A stretch of 64,000 nucleotides of DNA from Lutibacter citreus (GCF_003260195.1 NZ_QEIH01000008.1:186001-250000); one strand, 5' to 3'; counted from the first letter of the stretch, positions 43,979 to 54,419 are shown. Program-made: numbers and translations. Notes: generated by a model not told the origin, from the letters alone.

Positions 43979-45091
43979 ATGAGAGTTTTAAAATTATTTA
44001 TTGTAGTTATCTCTATAGGTTTATTTTCTTGTAAACCTACAAAATATGCAGATTTAGAAGATGGTATGTATGCCGATATGCTAACTAATAAAGGTACAAT
44101 ATTGTTAAAACTTGAATTTGAAAAAACACCAATAACAGTGGCTAATTTTGTTTCTTTAGCCGAAGGAACAAATAAGCTTGTTAATGAAAAATATAGAGGA
44201 AAAGCATTTTATGATGGGTTAATTTTTCATAGAGTGCTTCCCAATTTTATGATTCAGGGTGGTGATCCGTTAGGAAAAGGTTCTGGAGGGCCAGGTTATA
44301 AGTTTGTTGATGAATTTCCAAAAGACGAAAAAGGAAATTTGTTATTAAAACATGATAAACCAGGTACCTTGTCAATGGCAAATTCAGGTCCAAGAACAAA
44401 TGGAAGCCAATTCTTTATAACACATAAAGAAACTCCTTGGTTGGATGGTAAACATACTGTTTTTGGTAATGTGTTAGAAGGACAATCTGTTGTTGACTCA
44501 ATAGCACAGAATGATACAATAAAAAAGCTTGAAATTATTAAAATTGGTAAATTAGCAAGAAGATTTAAAGCAGGTAAGTTGTTTTCTGAATATTATGATA
44601 ATATTAAGGCAGAAGATAAAGCACGAAAAGAAAAACTTGAAGCTGCAATTGCAAAAAGAGTGAATTCATTTAGTGAAAACAACCCTAAAGCTAAAGAATT
44701 ACCATCAGGTTTAAAAGTATTTATTACTGAAACAAAAAATGGTGAATCTCCAAAGGATGGCGATAAAGTAAAGGTAAACTATATTGGGTATTTTGCTGAT
44801 GGTAAATTATTTGATACAAGTATTAAGGAAGTAGCAAAAGAATATGGTGTTTATAACCAAACTAGAGACGATCAAAATGGATATGCCCCTTTTGAAACTA
44901 TTTACGGACCAGAGGCTAGGTTAATTCCTGGATTTAGAGAAGGATTACAAGAAATGAAATTTGGTGATAAAGCTATGCTTTTTATACCATCACATTTAGG
45001 ATATGGAGCTCAGGGTGCGGGTAATGTTATACCTCCAAATACAGATTTAGTATTTGAATTAGAGCTTGTTGAATTAGTGAAAAACAATTAA
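43979..45091 (+). CDS. Dual-domain peptidyl-prolyl isomerase lipoprotein (cyclophilin + FKBP fusion)
   Basis: A 370-residue lipoprotein (FSC, Cys18) joining two unrelated isomerase folds. The cyclophilin domain (about 28-195) carries FHRVLPNFMIQGGDP with the catalytic Arg, NGSQFFIT and WLDGKHTVFG. A charged helical linker (200-240) leads to an FKBP domain (about 245-368) with VNYIGYFADGKLFDTS, LIPGFREGL and HLGYGAQGAGNVIPP. Such dual-family immunophilins have been reported from Flavobacterium and from Toxoplasma. It sits 13 bases after the FKBP gene. Confidence 0.93.
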   Translation: MRVLKLFIVVISIGLFSCKPTKYADLEDGMYADMLTNKGTILLKLEFEKTPITVANFVSLAEGTNKLVNEKYRGKAFYDGLIFHRVLPNFMIQGGDPLGKGSGGPGYKFVDEFPKDEKGNLLLKHDKPGTLSMANSGPRTNGSQFFITHKETPWLDGKHTVFGNVLEGQSVVDSIAQNDTIKKLEIIKIGKLARRFKAGKLFSEYYDNIKAEDKARKEKLEAAIAKRVNSFSENNPKAKELPSGLKVFITETKNGESPKDGDKVKVNYIGYFADGKLFDTSIKEVAKEYGVYNQTRDDQNGYAPFETIYGPEARLIPGFREGLQEMKFGDKAMLFIPSHLGYGAQGAGNVIPPNTDLVFELELVELVKNN

Positions 45092-45105
45092 ATAAAAGTA
45101 ATTCA

Positions 45106-45675
45106 ATGATAGAGTCATTAATTGATAAAGACGTTGAATTATTTATTTTCCTAAACAATTTAGGAACTACCCAATGGGATAGCTTTTGGCTTATTATTAC
45201 AAATAAGTTTAGTGCTATCCCATTATATATTCTCTTATTATATTTAACGTTTAAAAAATTAGGCTTTAAAAAAACTGTTATCATAGTTTTATTTATTGGG
45301 CTTTTAATTGCTGTAACAGATCAAACAAGTAATTTATTTAAATATGGTTTTAAAAGATTACGACCTTGCCATAATGAGAATATTTCTCATTTAGTAAGAT
45401 TAGTAAAAGACAGTTGCGGTGGGTTATATTCTTACTTCTCAGCACACGCAGCTAATTCAATGTCAATAGCCTTATTTTTTAGTTTTTTGCTAAAGGATAA
45501 ATTTAAATTTATTCCTTACATATTAATTACTTGGGCGCTTCTTGTTGCTTATAGTAGGGTTTATATAGGAGTTCATTTCCCAGGAGATATTATTACAGGT
45601 ATTCTTATAGGAGCAGTTTATTCAGTATTGTTTTATTGGGCTTTACAGCTGTTTTTTAGAAAATATTTGAAATAG
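45106..45675 (+). CDS. PAP2 family membrane phosphatase
   Basis: A 189-residue inner-membrane PAP2 (type 2 phosphatidic acid phosphatase) with five or six helices. The three catalytic motifs are present: KYGFKRLRP (KxxxxxxRP), YFSAHAAN (PSGH variant with Ala for Gly) and SRVYIGVHFPGD. Relatives dephosphorylate undecaprenyl pyrophosphate, phosphatidylglycerophosphate or lipid A. It follows the isomerase genes by 14 bases; a second PAP2 gene follows, and a glycolipid-modification operon converges on them. Confidence 0.9.
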   Translation: MIESLIDKDVELFIFLNNLGTTQWDSFWLIITNKFSAIPLYILLLYLTFKKLGFKKTVIIVLFIGLLIAVTDQTSNLFKYGFKRLRPCHNENISHLVRLVKDSCGGLYSYFSAHAANSMSIALFFSFLLKDKFKFIPYILITWALLVAYSRVYIGVHFPGDIITGILIGAVYSVLFYWALQLFFRKYLK

Positions 45676-45721
45676 TTTTTTTTTGTATATTGTGCAATGA
45701 ACCTTTTATAATTGCTAAAAT

Positions 45722-46447
45722 TTGTTAATATACCTTAAGAATTATTTTATTATACTTTGTGTTTTTACAGTATTTCAATCTAAAGCAGCCGCATTAGATA
45801 CAATTCATTCAAAAAGTTTTTTTAAAAAAAGTATTATTCCATTATCTTTAGTAGGGTTGGGAGTATTTTTGAATAAAAGTAACTTTGAAAAAGATTTTCA
45901 AGTTGATCTAAGGAATAAAATTGGAAATTCATACAATACTAAAATCGACGATTACCTTTTACATGTGCCAATAGCTCAAATGTATATTGCAGATTTAATG
46001 GGTGTTAAAAGTAAAAATCATTGGTTTGATCAAACTAAATACTTACTCATATCTAATGTTATTTCTTCCGGAATAACAAATAAGTTAAAGACAATTACTA
46101 AAAAAGCACGTCCAAATGGAGCCGAACATGCTTTTCCTTCTGGTCATACCACAATAGCATTTACAAATGCAACTGTTATGTTTAATGAATTTAAAGAAGC
46201 GTCTCCAGTTTTAGCTTTTAGTGGTTATGCTTTTGCAGCAGCAACAGGTAGCTTTAGAGTAGTAAACAATAAACACTGGATTTCAGATGTTTTAGTTGGT
46301 GCAGGAATAGGAATAATTGTAACACAAATCATTTATCATTTTGAACCATTGAAGAGATTTAACCCGTTCAAAAAAAATGATAATATTGTAATAGTTCCGC
46401 AAATTTCAGAAAATAATTATGGAATGTATTTTTCTTATAAATTTTAA
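45722..46447 (+). CDS. PAP2 family phosphatase, exported
   Basis: A 241-residue PAP2 protein with an N-terminal signal or anchor (residues 5-22) and the motifs KKARPNGAEHAFPSGHTT and KHWISDVLVGAG. Only the TTG at 45722 gives a start; the frame has a stop six bases before it and no ATG until the conserved core. It has fewer membrane helices than the previous PAP2 and ends with a possible strand segment (YGMYFSYKF), hinting at periplasmic or outer-membrane attachment. Its stop overlaps that of the convergent gene by 3 bases. Confidence 0.82.
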   Translation: MLIYLKNYFIILCVFTVFQSKAAALDTIHSKSFFKKSIIPLSLVGLGVFLNKSNFEKDFQVDLRNKIGNSYNTKIDDYLLHVPIAQMYIADLMGVKSKNHWFDQTKYLLISNVISSGITNKLKTITKKARPNGAEHAFPSGHTTIAFTNATVMFNEFKEASPVLAFSGYAFAAATGSFRVVNNKHWISDVLVGAGIGIIVTQIIYHFEPLKRFNPFKKNDNIVIVPQISENNYGMYFSYKF

Positions 46448-47112
46448 TTACTCTTATAAATATGCTTATTAATTGGGTTTAAAAATATTAAGAAAAATAT
46501 AACTCCAAATGCTAATTCGTACAGTTCCCATTTTCTGTTTGATGTCATAAATAGAAGCAACCCAGTACATAATAAAAATGAAATTGTATGGTGCCATTGT
46601 ACTATTGGAACTGCAAATGTGTTAGCTAAAGTTCTGATTATTCCAGTTTTACGGTATAAGAATGGAGTAATTAATAAGTAAATAATTAATACGGCAGTTA
46701 ATAATTGACTAAAGATTAGTTTATTTATTTTTTTTCCATCAACAACCATATTGTGAAGATTGGTTTCTCCCTGAGCATTATTTTCAATAAAATATTCTGA
46801 AGACTCTACATGGAAAATACGTTGTCCCCAAGAAATTTCTTCTCCAGCACCAAACATAAAAATAACAGCAATTCCTACTATTCCTACTTTCCAAAGTAAC
46901 TTTTTATATTTTTGTAATTTAAAAAAACGATAAAATAATAATATGCTTGAACAGCATAATAAAAAAGCGGTTCCATATTCAACAAAACCATCTTCTTTGG
47001 TATAAACTTCGTCAAAAAACTGAATATTTGTATTCGAATAATAAATTCCGAAACCAAATACTAATAGTAAAAATATGTAAGCAATTTTGTCTGTTCTTGT
47101 AAGTGTTTTCAT
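46444..47112 (-). CDS. Conserved multi-helix membrane protein, function unknown
   Basis: A 222-residue integral membrane protein with six hydrophobic segments (about 12-28, 46-62, 76-92, 135-152, 172-187, 199-214). The most striking stretch is MFGAGEEISWGQRIFHVES near residues 87-105, with acidic and aromatic residues at a membrane boundary, and a later VQWHHT. I do not recognise a named family. It follows the GT39 gene by 12 bases and is the last gene of a four-gene unit likely to modify a lipid-linked sugar or lipid A. Confidence 0.75.
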   Translation of the reverse strand: MKTLTRTDKIAYIFLLLVFGFGIYYSNTNIQFFDEVYTKEDGFVEYGTAFLLCCSSILLFYRFFKLQKYKKLLWKVGIVGIAVIFMFGAGEEISWGQRIFHVESSEYFIENNAQGETNLHNMVVDGKKINKLIFSQLLTAVLIIYLLITPFLYRKTGIIRTLANTFAVPIVQWHHTISFLLCTGLLLFMTSNRKWELYELAFGVIFFLIFLNPINKHIYKSN

Positions 47113-47124
47113 TGGGTAAAAGTA

Positions 47125-48756
47125 CTATTTTTTTGAAACTATATAAAACTTTCTAATTAGACGTTCTTTACTTTTTGAACCGCTGTTTAGATTGTAAGTT
47201 TCTGTTAATTTTAAATTGTATTTGTTATTTAATTTTGATATTATTTCTTCATTATTTTCATTCATTACCAGTAATCCAAAATTATTTTCAGAAGGTAAAA
47301 CTAGAGTATTATTTTTATAAATATCTTTTATTATTCCGTTATAATCCCAAATTAATTCTGGAGTAAGAGAGCCTACACTATATGTAGAAATATTATTTTT
47401 CAATTCAATTTTATGTAATTTATTTATTGAGTTGTAAGCTTCATTTTTAGTAAAATTTTCAGCTATTGGAAGTCCAAATAAAAACAGTACCATGATAAAA
47501 GTGACTGTTAAGTAAAACACTTTTTTAATGTCTTTTTTTATTAAAAAAAGTATAATTAAGACTCCAATTGTTAAAGTAGAAATTGAAGTTAATGTGTAGC
47601 TTATTATATATTCTTTAAAATTATCGCCTAAAACAAAAGGTAGAACAAATGGGATGCTAATTGCTATTAACGCTATTAATCCAAAATTAAAATACGCAGG
47701 GATTTTATCTATTTTAGATTTTGAGTTATTAAAATGTTTAATTAAATATTGAATATAAAATCCAGTGTTAAACGCTAGTGGAATTAAAACGGGCATTAAA
47801 TACCGTGCTTTTTTCTCAGGAATTAATGAAAGTAAAATTACCGCACTAATTGTCCAAAAAAATGAAAATTGATATGCTTTTTTGTTGTCAACACGCTTAA
47901 TTAAATAAGGGTATAACAACCCAATAAATGCAGGGATTGTCCATAAGCCAGACTGTGTAAAGAAGCTCCAGTAATAATAAAAAGGTTTCACGTTATAACT
48001 ACTCCAATTACCAGTTTCTTTGGTTGCAATTGCTAAAAATGCTTCAGGATCTTGTAATCTTACATAAATAAACCACCATCCTCCAATAATAATTGAGGCA
48101 ATAAATAAAATAATTAGATGCCCTATTTTTGTTTTAAAATCTTTGAATTTATAAACAATACTGTAGGAGATTACAAAAGGTAATAATACGGCAAACAATG
48201 AAACGGGACCTTTACTCATAATAGAAAAACCAATGAATATTCCAGAAATTAATGCATTTTTCCAAACGGATGTGTTTTCTTTAAAAAAGAGGAATAAATA
48301 ATACAATCCAGCTATCATAAAACCGTGAGCAAATATATCCCAAGGAGCTTCGTTTATAATTGCAAACACATAAAATGAAGTAATTATAATTAAACTATTT
48401 CTAAAACTATGTCTTTTAGTGAGTTGTAATTTTAATGAAAAATAATATATAAATACTCCCAAAAAAAGAACCATTAAAGCGGCAGGAAGCCTTAAACCTA
48501 TAAGGTTGTTTGCACCAAATATAATCCCAGAGATTGCTGTAAACCAAGTTGGTAATGGCGGTTTTTGATATCTTGGCTCACCATTCATTGTAGTTAATAA
48601 CCAATTGTTGTCATTAATCATTTCTCTAGCAGTAATAAAATTACGAGCCTCCATTATGGTTACAGCCGGAATATTTAAATTTACAATTAGCATTAATACA
48701 ATAACAATACAAATTGTAGCTAAAGGATATTTTTCAATAGTTTTAATCATAATCAA
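47125..48756 (-). CDS. Glycosyltransferase family 39 (ArnT/PMT-like)
   Basis: A 543-residue polytopic membrane glycosyltransferase, with about 11-12 helices. The N-terminal periplasmic loop has the conserved acidic motif PAVTIMEARNFITAREMI and then EPRYQKPPLPTWF, the usual ArnT/PMT-like pattern. It uses a polyprenyl-phosphate sugar as donor and transfers the sugar to lipid A or protein in the periplasm. An alternative ATG is two codons in (48750). It follows the LAB_N protein gene and, with the GT2 gene, makes the ArnC-ArnT-like pair. Confidence 0.9.
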   Translation of the reverse strand: MIMIKTIEKYPLATICIVIVLMLIVNLNIPAVTIMEARNFITAREMINDNNWLLTTMNGEPRYQKPPLPTWFTAISGIIFGANNLIGLRLPAALMVLFLGVFIYYFSLKLQLTKRHSFRNSLIIITSFYVFAIINEAPWDIFAHGFMIAGLYYLFLFFKENTSVWKNALISGIFIGFSIMSKGPVSLFAVLLPFVISYSIVYKFKDFKTKIGHLIILFIASIIIGGWWFIYVRLQDPEAFLAIATKETGNWSSYNVKPFYYYWSFFTQSGLWTIPAFIGLLYPYLIKRVDNKKAYQFSFFWTISAVILLSLIPEKKARYLMPVLIPLAFNTGFYIQYLIKHFNNSKSKIDKIPAYFNFGLIALIAISIPFVLPFVLGDNFKEYIISYTLTSISTLTIGVLIILFLIKKDIKKVFYLTVTFIMVLFLFGLPIAENFTKNEAYNSINKLHKIELKNNISTYSVGSLTPELIWDYNGIIKDIYKNNTLVLPSENNFGLLVMNENNEEIISKLNNKYNLKLTETYNLNSGSKSKERLIRKFYIVSKK

Positions 48757-48774
48757 TTACTATTTAATCAACAA

Positions 48775-49395
48775 TTAAACTTGTTTTTTTAAAATAACAA
48801 TGTTTCTAATATAAATGGCTGAGCCCATTAAATGACCAACCAATAATACAGGATCTTTTCTTAGTACTGCATAAGTTAAAATTAAAATAGATCCTATTAA
48901 ACTAAGTAGCCAAAAACCAAACGGTAAAGATGACTCTTTATTTTTTTCCGAATATAACCATTGATATACAAATCTTAAAGTAAAAATAATTTGTGCCACA
49001 CTACCTAAAATTAGTAACCATAGTGGAATTGCATCATTTCTAAATAATTTATCTATATCATACGAATTGTTATTGTATGAATATATTACTAAAAGAACTG
49101 GAAATAAGAATAAAAACCATCTTAATATTTTTGGAGCTTTTTGCCATTCTCCCTGTAATTGTAAATTTCTAATATAAATAAAGTAGGTGAGTGCCTGACC
49201 TAGCATAATTGCAAAATCTTCACGTAAATATCCGTATACAAAAAGTAAGAAAGAAGCCAGTAAGCTTAATTTCCAAAATAAAGATGGAGTTAATACTTTT
49301 TTACTTTTTTCTGATAATATCCATTGTAATACAAGTCTTCCAGAAAACAGTAATTGTGCAAAAAAACCTACAGTATATATGAGCCAGTTACTCAT
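48775..49395 (-). CDS. Membrane protein with two lipid-A-disaccharide-synthase N-terminal (LAB_N) units
   Basis: A 206-residue membrane protein made of two similar three-helix units. Each has the pattern GFFAQLLFSGRLVLQWILSEK / LGSVAQIIFTLRFVYQWLYSEK followed by PFWxLSLxxS and a final VGHLMGSAIYIRN or LGQALTYFIYIRN. This is the LAB_N domain also found fused to LpxB; free-standing copies occur next to ArnC/ArnT-like genes. Its role may be to bind or flip the lipid-linked sugar. It overlaps the GT2 gene's stop by one base. Confidence 0.88.
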   Translation of the reverse strand: MSNWLIYTVGFFAQLLFSGRLVLQWILSEKSKKVLTPSLFWKLSLLASFLLFVYGYLREDFAIMLGQALTYFIYIRNLQLQGEWQKAPKILRWFLFLFPVLLVIYSYNNNSYDIDKLFRNDAIPLWLLILGSVAQIIFTLRFVYQWLYSEKNKESSLPFGFWLLSLIGSILILTYAVLRKDPVLLVGHLMGSAIYIRNIVILKKQV

Positions 49396-50108
49396 TAACC
49401 TTTGTTTGCAATATTATAATTTATATATTTTTTTTTCATCCATAAATATGCAAAGCAATCCATTAAAGGCCCAAGAAGTCTGTTCCATAAACCATATTTT
49501 GCTTCACCAGCAATACGAGGAAAATGTTGAACAGGTATTTGTTTTATGTTCCCATCTTGTAATAAAATCATTGCAGGTAAAAATCTATGAAGACCTTTAA
49601 ACATTGGGATTTTTTTTGCGTATTCTGTTTTTATTACTTTTAGAGGGCAGCCAGTATCATCCATGCCATCATGAGTAAAAGAACGACGAATACCATTTGC
49701 AATAGTTGAAGACATATTTTTTACAAATGAGTCTTTTCTATTGGCTCTTACCCCTGTTACAAGGTCATATTCACCAACTTCATTTAATAATAGATTAAAA
49801 TCTTCGGGTGCAGTTTGTAAATCAGAATCAATATAACCTACAAGTTCAGTATCTGTATTTTGAAAACCAGCGGAAATAGCAGCACTAAGTCCACAATTTT
49901 CTTTAAAATTTATAAAACTAAAATCAGAATTATTAGAGCAAATTTCCTCAATAAGCTCTTGGCTTTTGTCTTTACTACCATCATTTACAAATAAAACCTT
50001 TGTTTTTTTAGTTGCAATTTTAATGTATTTAGAAAGTTCTTGTTCAACACGCAGCAAATTATCTTCTTCGTTGTAAACAGGTACAATTATAGTAAATTGG
50101 TAATTCAT
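49395..50108 (-). CDS. Glycosyltransferase family 2 (ArnC / dolichyl-phosphate-mannose-synthase-like)
   Basis: A 237-residue GT2 enzyme. The GT-A features are clear: FTIIVPVYNEEDNL at the start, VLFVNDGSKDKS and the metal-binding IDSDLQTAP. It lacks the two C-terminal membrane helices of ArnC and so resembles the soluble or peripheral DPM1-like type. It would make a polyprenyl-phosphate sugar for the GT39 enzyme two genes downstream. It is the first gene of the minus-strand glycolipid operon. Confidence 0.9.
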   Translation of the reverse strand: MNYQFTIIVPVYNEEDNLLRVEQELSKYIKIATKKTKVLFVNDGSKDKSQELIEEICSNNSDFSFINFKENCGLSAAISAGFQNTDTELVGYIDSDLQTAPEDFNLLLNEVGEYDLVTGVRANRKDSFVKNMSSTIANGIRRSFTHDGMDDTGCPLKVIKTEYAKKIPMFKGLHRFLPAMILLQDGNIKQIPVQHFPRIAGEAKYGLWNRLLGPLMDCFAYLWMKKKYINYNIANKG

Positions 50109-50497
50109 TTTATGGGTGTAATTTTTTGTAATTTAGAAAGACCTACTGATTGTTTAATGAAGCCTTATAAAATATTCGGTAAATTTAAAATATTTATTTT
50201 GATATAGTGCAACACATAAAACAATGTTTCATCTTTAGTAGTAGAAGTATCTAAAATTTGACGAAAATAGTTTTATCAGATTGAATAATAAAAATGTTGA
50301 AATATGTATAATTATAGAAGATATGATATTGAAATTATATTATTAGACAAACTTTTAATAACAAGCATTTTTAACCCAATTAATTTAAAATAAACACTTA
50401 ACACATCATTTTAAGAATGCTTTAAATCCTATTAAAGTATAATTTTTCCATTAAGTAATTGTTACTATCTTTACAACTTCAAAACAAACGATTATTA
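50109..50497. other. 389-base divergent intergenic region between GT2 and cysS
   Basis: No open reading frame or RNA gene is seen. It holds an imperfect inverted repeat (AAGCATTTTTAA at 50363-50374; TTAAGAATGCTT at 50411-50422; 11 of 12 positions) about 45 bases before the cysS -7 element. It could be an operator or chance in AT-rich sequence. No clear promoter for the GT2 operon is visible. Confidence 0.5.
50466..50473 (+). promoter_or_regulatory. Probable -7 promoter element of cysS
   Basis: TATCTTTA differs from TAnnTTTG only at the last base and ends 24 bases before the ATG at 50498. Confidence 0.45.
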
Positions 50498-51976
<1,479 letters not shown>

Positions 51977-51977
51977 A

Positions 51978-52238
51978 TTGAAAGGGGTAACCAAAATATT
52001 GGCAATTCCATTTATTTGGTTAGTGCGGTTTTATCAGGCCGCAATTTCTCCGTATACGCCTTCAGCTTGTAGATATTCCCCAACATGTTCAAGTTATACA
52101 TTAGAAGCTTTACAAAAACATGGAATATTTAAAGGTGGTTGGTTAGCAATTAAAAGAATTGGTAGCTGTCATCCTTGGGGAGGAAGTGGGTATGATCCTG
52201 TACCAGAAAAAGACGATAATAAAAAAAAGAGTCACTAA
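51978..52238 (+). CDS. yidD: Membrane protein insertion efficiency factor YidD
   Basis: An 86-residue protein with the characteristic [28 protein letters not shown] and the [13 protein letters not shown] motif, including the three conserved cysteines. YidD assists insertion of membrane proteins by YidC. The start is a TTG at 51978, two bases after the cysS stop; there is no in-frame ATG before the conserved core. It lies between cysS and lgt in one transcript. Confidence 0.95.
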   Translation: MKGVTKILAIPFIWLVRFYQAAISPYTPSACRYSPTCSSYTLEALQKHGIFKGGWLAIKRIGSCHPWGGSGYDPVPEKDDNKKKSH

Positions 52239-52261
52239 CAATTAAATTACATAAATAAAAA

Positions 52262-53080
52262 ATGATTTTACTTCAAATTAACTGGAATCCATCACCAGAA
52301 ATTTTCAAAATTGGTTCATTTGCAATAAGATATTATAGCTTAATGTTTGTATTTGCATTTATGTTTGGTTTGTATTTAATGAAAAAAATATTTATAAATG
52401 AAAAAATTTCTATTGAGAAATTAGATTCATTATTTATATATACCGTGATTTCTGTATTAATAGGAGCTCGAATTGGACATTTTTTATTTTACGATCCAGA
52501 GTTTTTAATTAAAAAACCTTTAGAAGTAATTTTACCTTTTAGATTTTCGCCAAAATTTGAATTTACGGGTTTTGCTGGTTTAGCCAGTCATGGAGCTGTA
52601 ATAGGTGTAATTATTGCAATGTATTTGTACAGTAAAAAGGTTTTGAAAAAACCAATTTTATTTATTTTAGATAGAATTGTTGTACCTGTGGCTTTAGGAG
52701 GTATGTTTGTTCGTTTAGGTAATTTAATGAATTCTGAAATTATTGGAAAACCAACAAATAGCGATTATGGATTTGTGTTTAAAAGACTTGGAGAAGATTT
52801 CCCTCGTCATCCTGCACAATTATATGAAGCTATGAGTTACTTAGTAATTTTCATTATTCTATATTTCGTTTATTGGAAAACGGATAAAAAGAAACAATTA
52901 GGTTATATGTTTGGGCTGTTTTTTGTAATGCTTTGGACTGTAAGATTTTTTGTTGAATTCTTTAAAAAGGCTCAGGTGGAAGGCCGAGAAGATTGGATTT
53001 TAGGATTAAATACCGGACAAGTATTAAGTATACCTTTAATTATTATTGGTTTATATTTTATGCTTAGAGATAAAAAATAG
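52262..53080 (+). CDS. lgt: Prolipoprotein diacylglyceryl transferase
   Basis: A 272-residue, seven-helix inner-membrane enzyme that attaches diacylglycerol to the lipobox cysteine of prolipoproteins, the first step of lipoprotein maturation. Visible signatures are IRYYSLMFVFAF, GARIGHFLFYDPEF (with the catalytic Arg-Gly-His region), FGLASHGAVIG-like FAGLASHGAVIG, GNLMNSEIIGKP, HPAQLYEA and the C-terminal NTGQVLSIPL. The many lipoproteins in this window are its substrates. It ends 20 bases before a strong terminator. Confidence 0.97.
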   Translation: MILLQINWNPSPEIFKIGSFAIRYYSLMFVFAFMFGLYLMKKIFINEKISIEKLDSLFIYTVISVLIGARIGHFLFYDPEFLIKKPLEVILPFRFSPKFEFTGFAGLASHGAVIGVIIAMYLYSKKVLKKPILFILDRIVVPVALGGMFVRLGNLMNSEIIGKPTNSDYGFVFKRLGEDFPRHPAQLYEAMSYLVIFIILYFVYWKTDKKKQLGYMFGLFFVMLWTVRFFVEFFKKAQVEGREDWILGLNTGQVLSIPLIIIGLYFMLRDKK

Positions 53081-53100
53081 AGTAGTTAATACTCCAAAAA

Positions 53101-53138
53101 AAGCTGATGGTATTTAAATACCATCAGCTTTTTTTTTT
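53101..53138 (+). terminator. Rho-independent terminator after cysS-yidD-lgt
   Basis: A perfect 13-base stem (AAGCTGATGGTAT / ATACCATCAGCTT) with a TTAA loop is followed by eight T. Confidence 0.95.
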
Positions 53139-53150
53139 GAACTTTGTTAT

Positions 53151-53166
53151 CCTGAACTTGTTTCAG
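53151..53166. repeat. Degenerate REP-like palindrome copy
   Basis: CCTGAACTTGTTTCAG contains CTGAA / TTCAG arms and shares the 13-base core AACTTGTTTCAGA with the inverted repeat at 31222-31297. It resembles, from memory, the CCTGAAACAAGTTCAGG palindromes scattered between flavobacterial genes. It lies between lgt's terminator and the convergent methyltransferase gene. Confidence 0.5.
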
Positions 53167-53242
53167 ATTTTCATTATAATAAATTTAGTATGAAGGGTTT
53201 CAATACCTTATCTAATACCCAGTTTATTATAAAGAATAATAA

Positions 53243-54418
53243 TTAAACCTTCTTACAAATTAAAACAATATGTTTATCATCAATATCGGTAGTGAAAAAG
53301 AGGTAATTATTTCCACCGTCTTTTAGTCCCGTTTTTTTTCTGATTTGAACAACAGTTTCAGGGAAATTTCTAATTGTTATATTCGCTTTTTTTGAAGGAA
53401 TTAATTTTTTAAGAAGCTTTTTGTCATACGAAATAGTATTTTCAATAATAAAATGTCTTCCTGGAAAATTCATTATTACATCTGAAGTATATAAATGTGA
53501 GTGTTGGTGTAATTTATCAATTTTTAATTGACTAGAAATTTGTTTAAATGCACCAGCTTTTAAAATAGCTGAATTTGGCTCAAATAAATACTTTTTTGGT
53601 TTTGAAAAGCTAGTAGAAACCTGTTCATTTAATTTAAAATTAAAATATTGATTTTTACTTTTTAGTAAGTTTGAAGTTTTGATAAATATTTCTGAATTGT
53701 ATTTTTTTTCTAATATAAATAAGAGCTCTTTAACTTCATTTTCAATAGAAATAACATGTATTTCTTTAACAAATTTTAATTCTGAAATGGCACTTTTAAT
53801 ATCCAAAATAGGAGATACTTTTAAAAGTATATTTTCTGTATTTTTAAAAAGCTCATCTAAATGTTTAGGAATATTAGGGGTGCAATCATTTAATAAAAAA
53901 ACTTTTCCTTTTAAATCATTTCTACGTGACGGGTCTGCATAAATCCAATCATATTTTTTTTTAGATTTCACTATATAATTAATACCATCTCCAACAAAAG
54001 TTTCAATATTTTCAATATTTAGTTGTTTTAGGTTGTGCGCTACTAATTGGGATAATTTTTCATTTAATTCACAATGTGTTACATTTTTTACCTTTTTAGA
54101 GAAATAGCACGAGTCAATTCCATATCCTCCAGTTACATCAATTATTGAGTCTCCTGAAACAAGATTAGCTTTATAGTTTGCTGTAATTTCAGAAGAAGTT
54201 TGTTCTATATTTAATTTGTTTGGATAATAAATATTTTCAGTTGAAAACCAAGTTTGTAGTTTCTTTTCACATTTAGATTTGGATACAATTTGTTCAACCA
54301 ATTCCTGAATAGAAATAGATGTAAACGGACTTCCTTTTAAAACCAGTTTAGTAATATCTGATTTTAAATTGGAATTTATAAATTTCTGTACTTCTGTATT
54401 TAAAATATTGGTGTTCAA
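53243..54418 (-). CDS. Class I SAM-dependent methyltransferase with THUMP-like C-terminus
   Basis: A 391-residue protein with an N-terminal helical region, a Rossmann methyltransferase core (about 95-215: DSIIDVTGGYGIDSCYFSKK for SAM binding, WIYADPSRR as motif IV) and a C-terminal THUMP-like domain (about 300-391; FPGRHFIIENTISYDKKLL, ANITIRNFPETV). The DPSRR motif is typical of this Bacteroidetes/Actinobacteria group. The methylated substrate, perhaps RNA, is unknown. It ends a four-gene minus operon, one base after the DUF1697 gene. Confidence 0.87.
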   Translation of the reverse strand: MNTNILNTEVQKFINSNLKSDITKLVLKGSPFTSISIQELVEQIVSKSKCEKKLQTWFSTENIYYPNKLNIEQTSSEITANYKANLVSGDSIIDVTGGYGIDSCYFSKKVKNVTHCELNEKLSQLVAHNLKQLNIENIETFVGDGINYIVKSKKKYDWIYADPSRRNDLKGKVFLLNDCTPNIPKHLDELFKNTENILLKVSPILDIKSAISELKFVKEIHVISIENEVKELLFILEKKYNSEIFIKTSNLLKSKNQYFNFKLNEQVSTSFSKPKKYLFEPNSAILKAGAFKQISSQLKIDKLHQHSHLYTSDVIMNFPGRHFIIENTISYDKKLLKKLIPSKKANITIRNFPETVVQIRKKTGLKDGGNNYLFFTTDIDDKHIVLICKKV

Positions 54419-54419
54419 A

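Noticed and set aside
50459-50497. Longer cysS from a TTG start
   Set aside because: The extra residues precede the -7 element and are not like CysS; the ATG at 50498 gives the conserved start.
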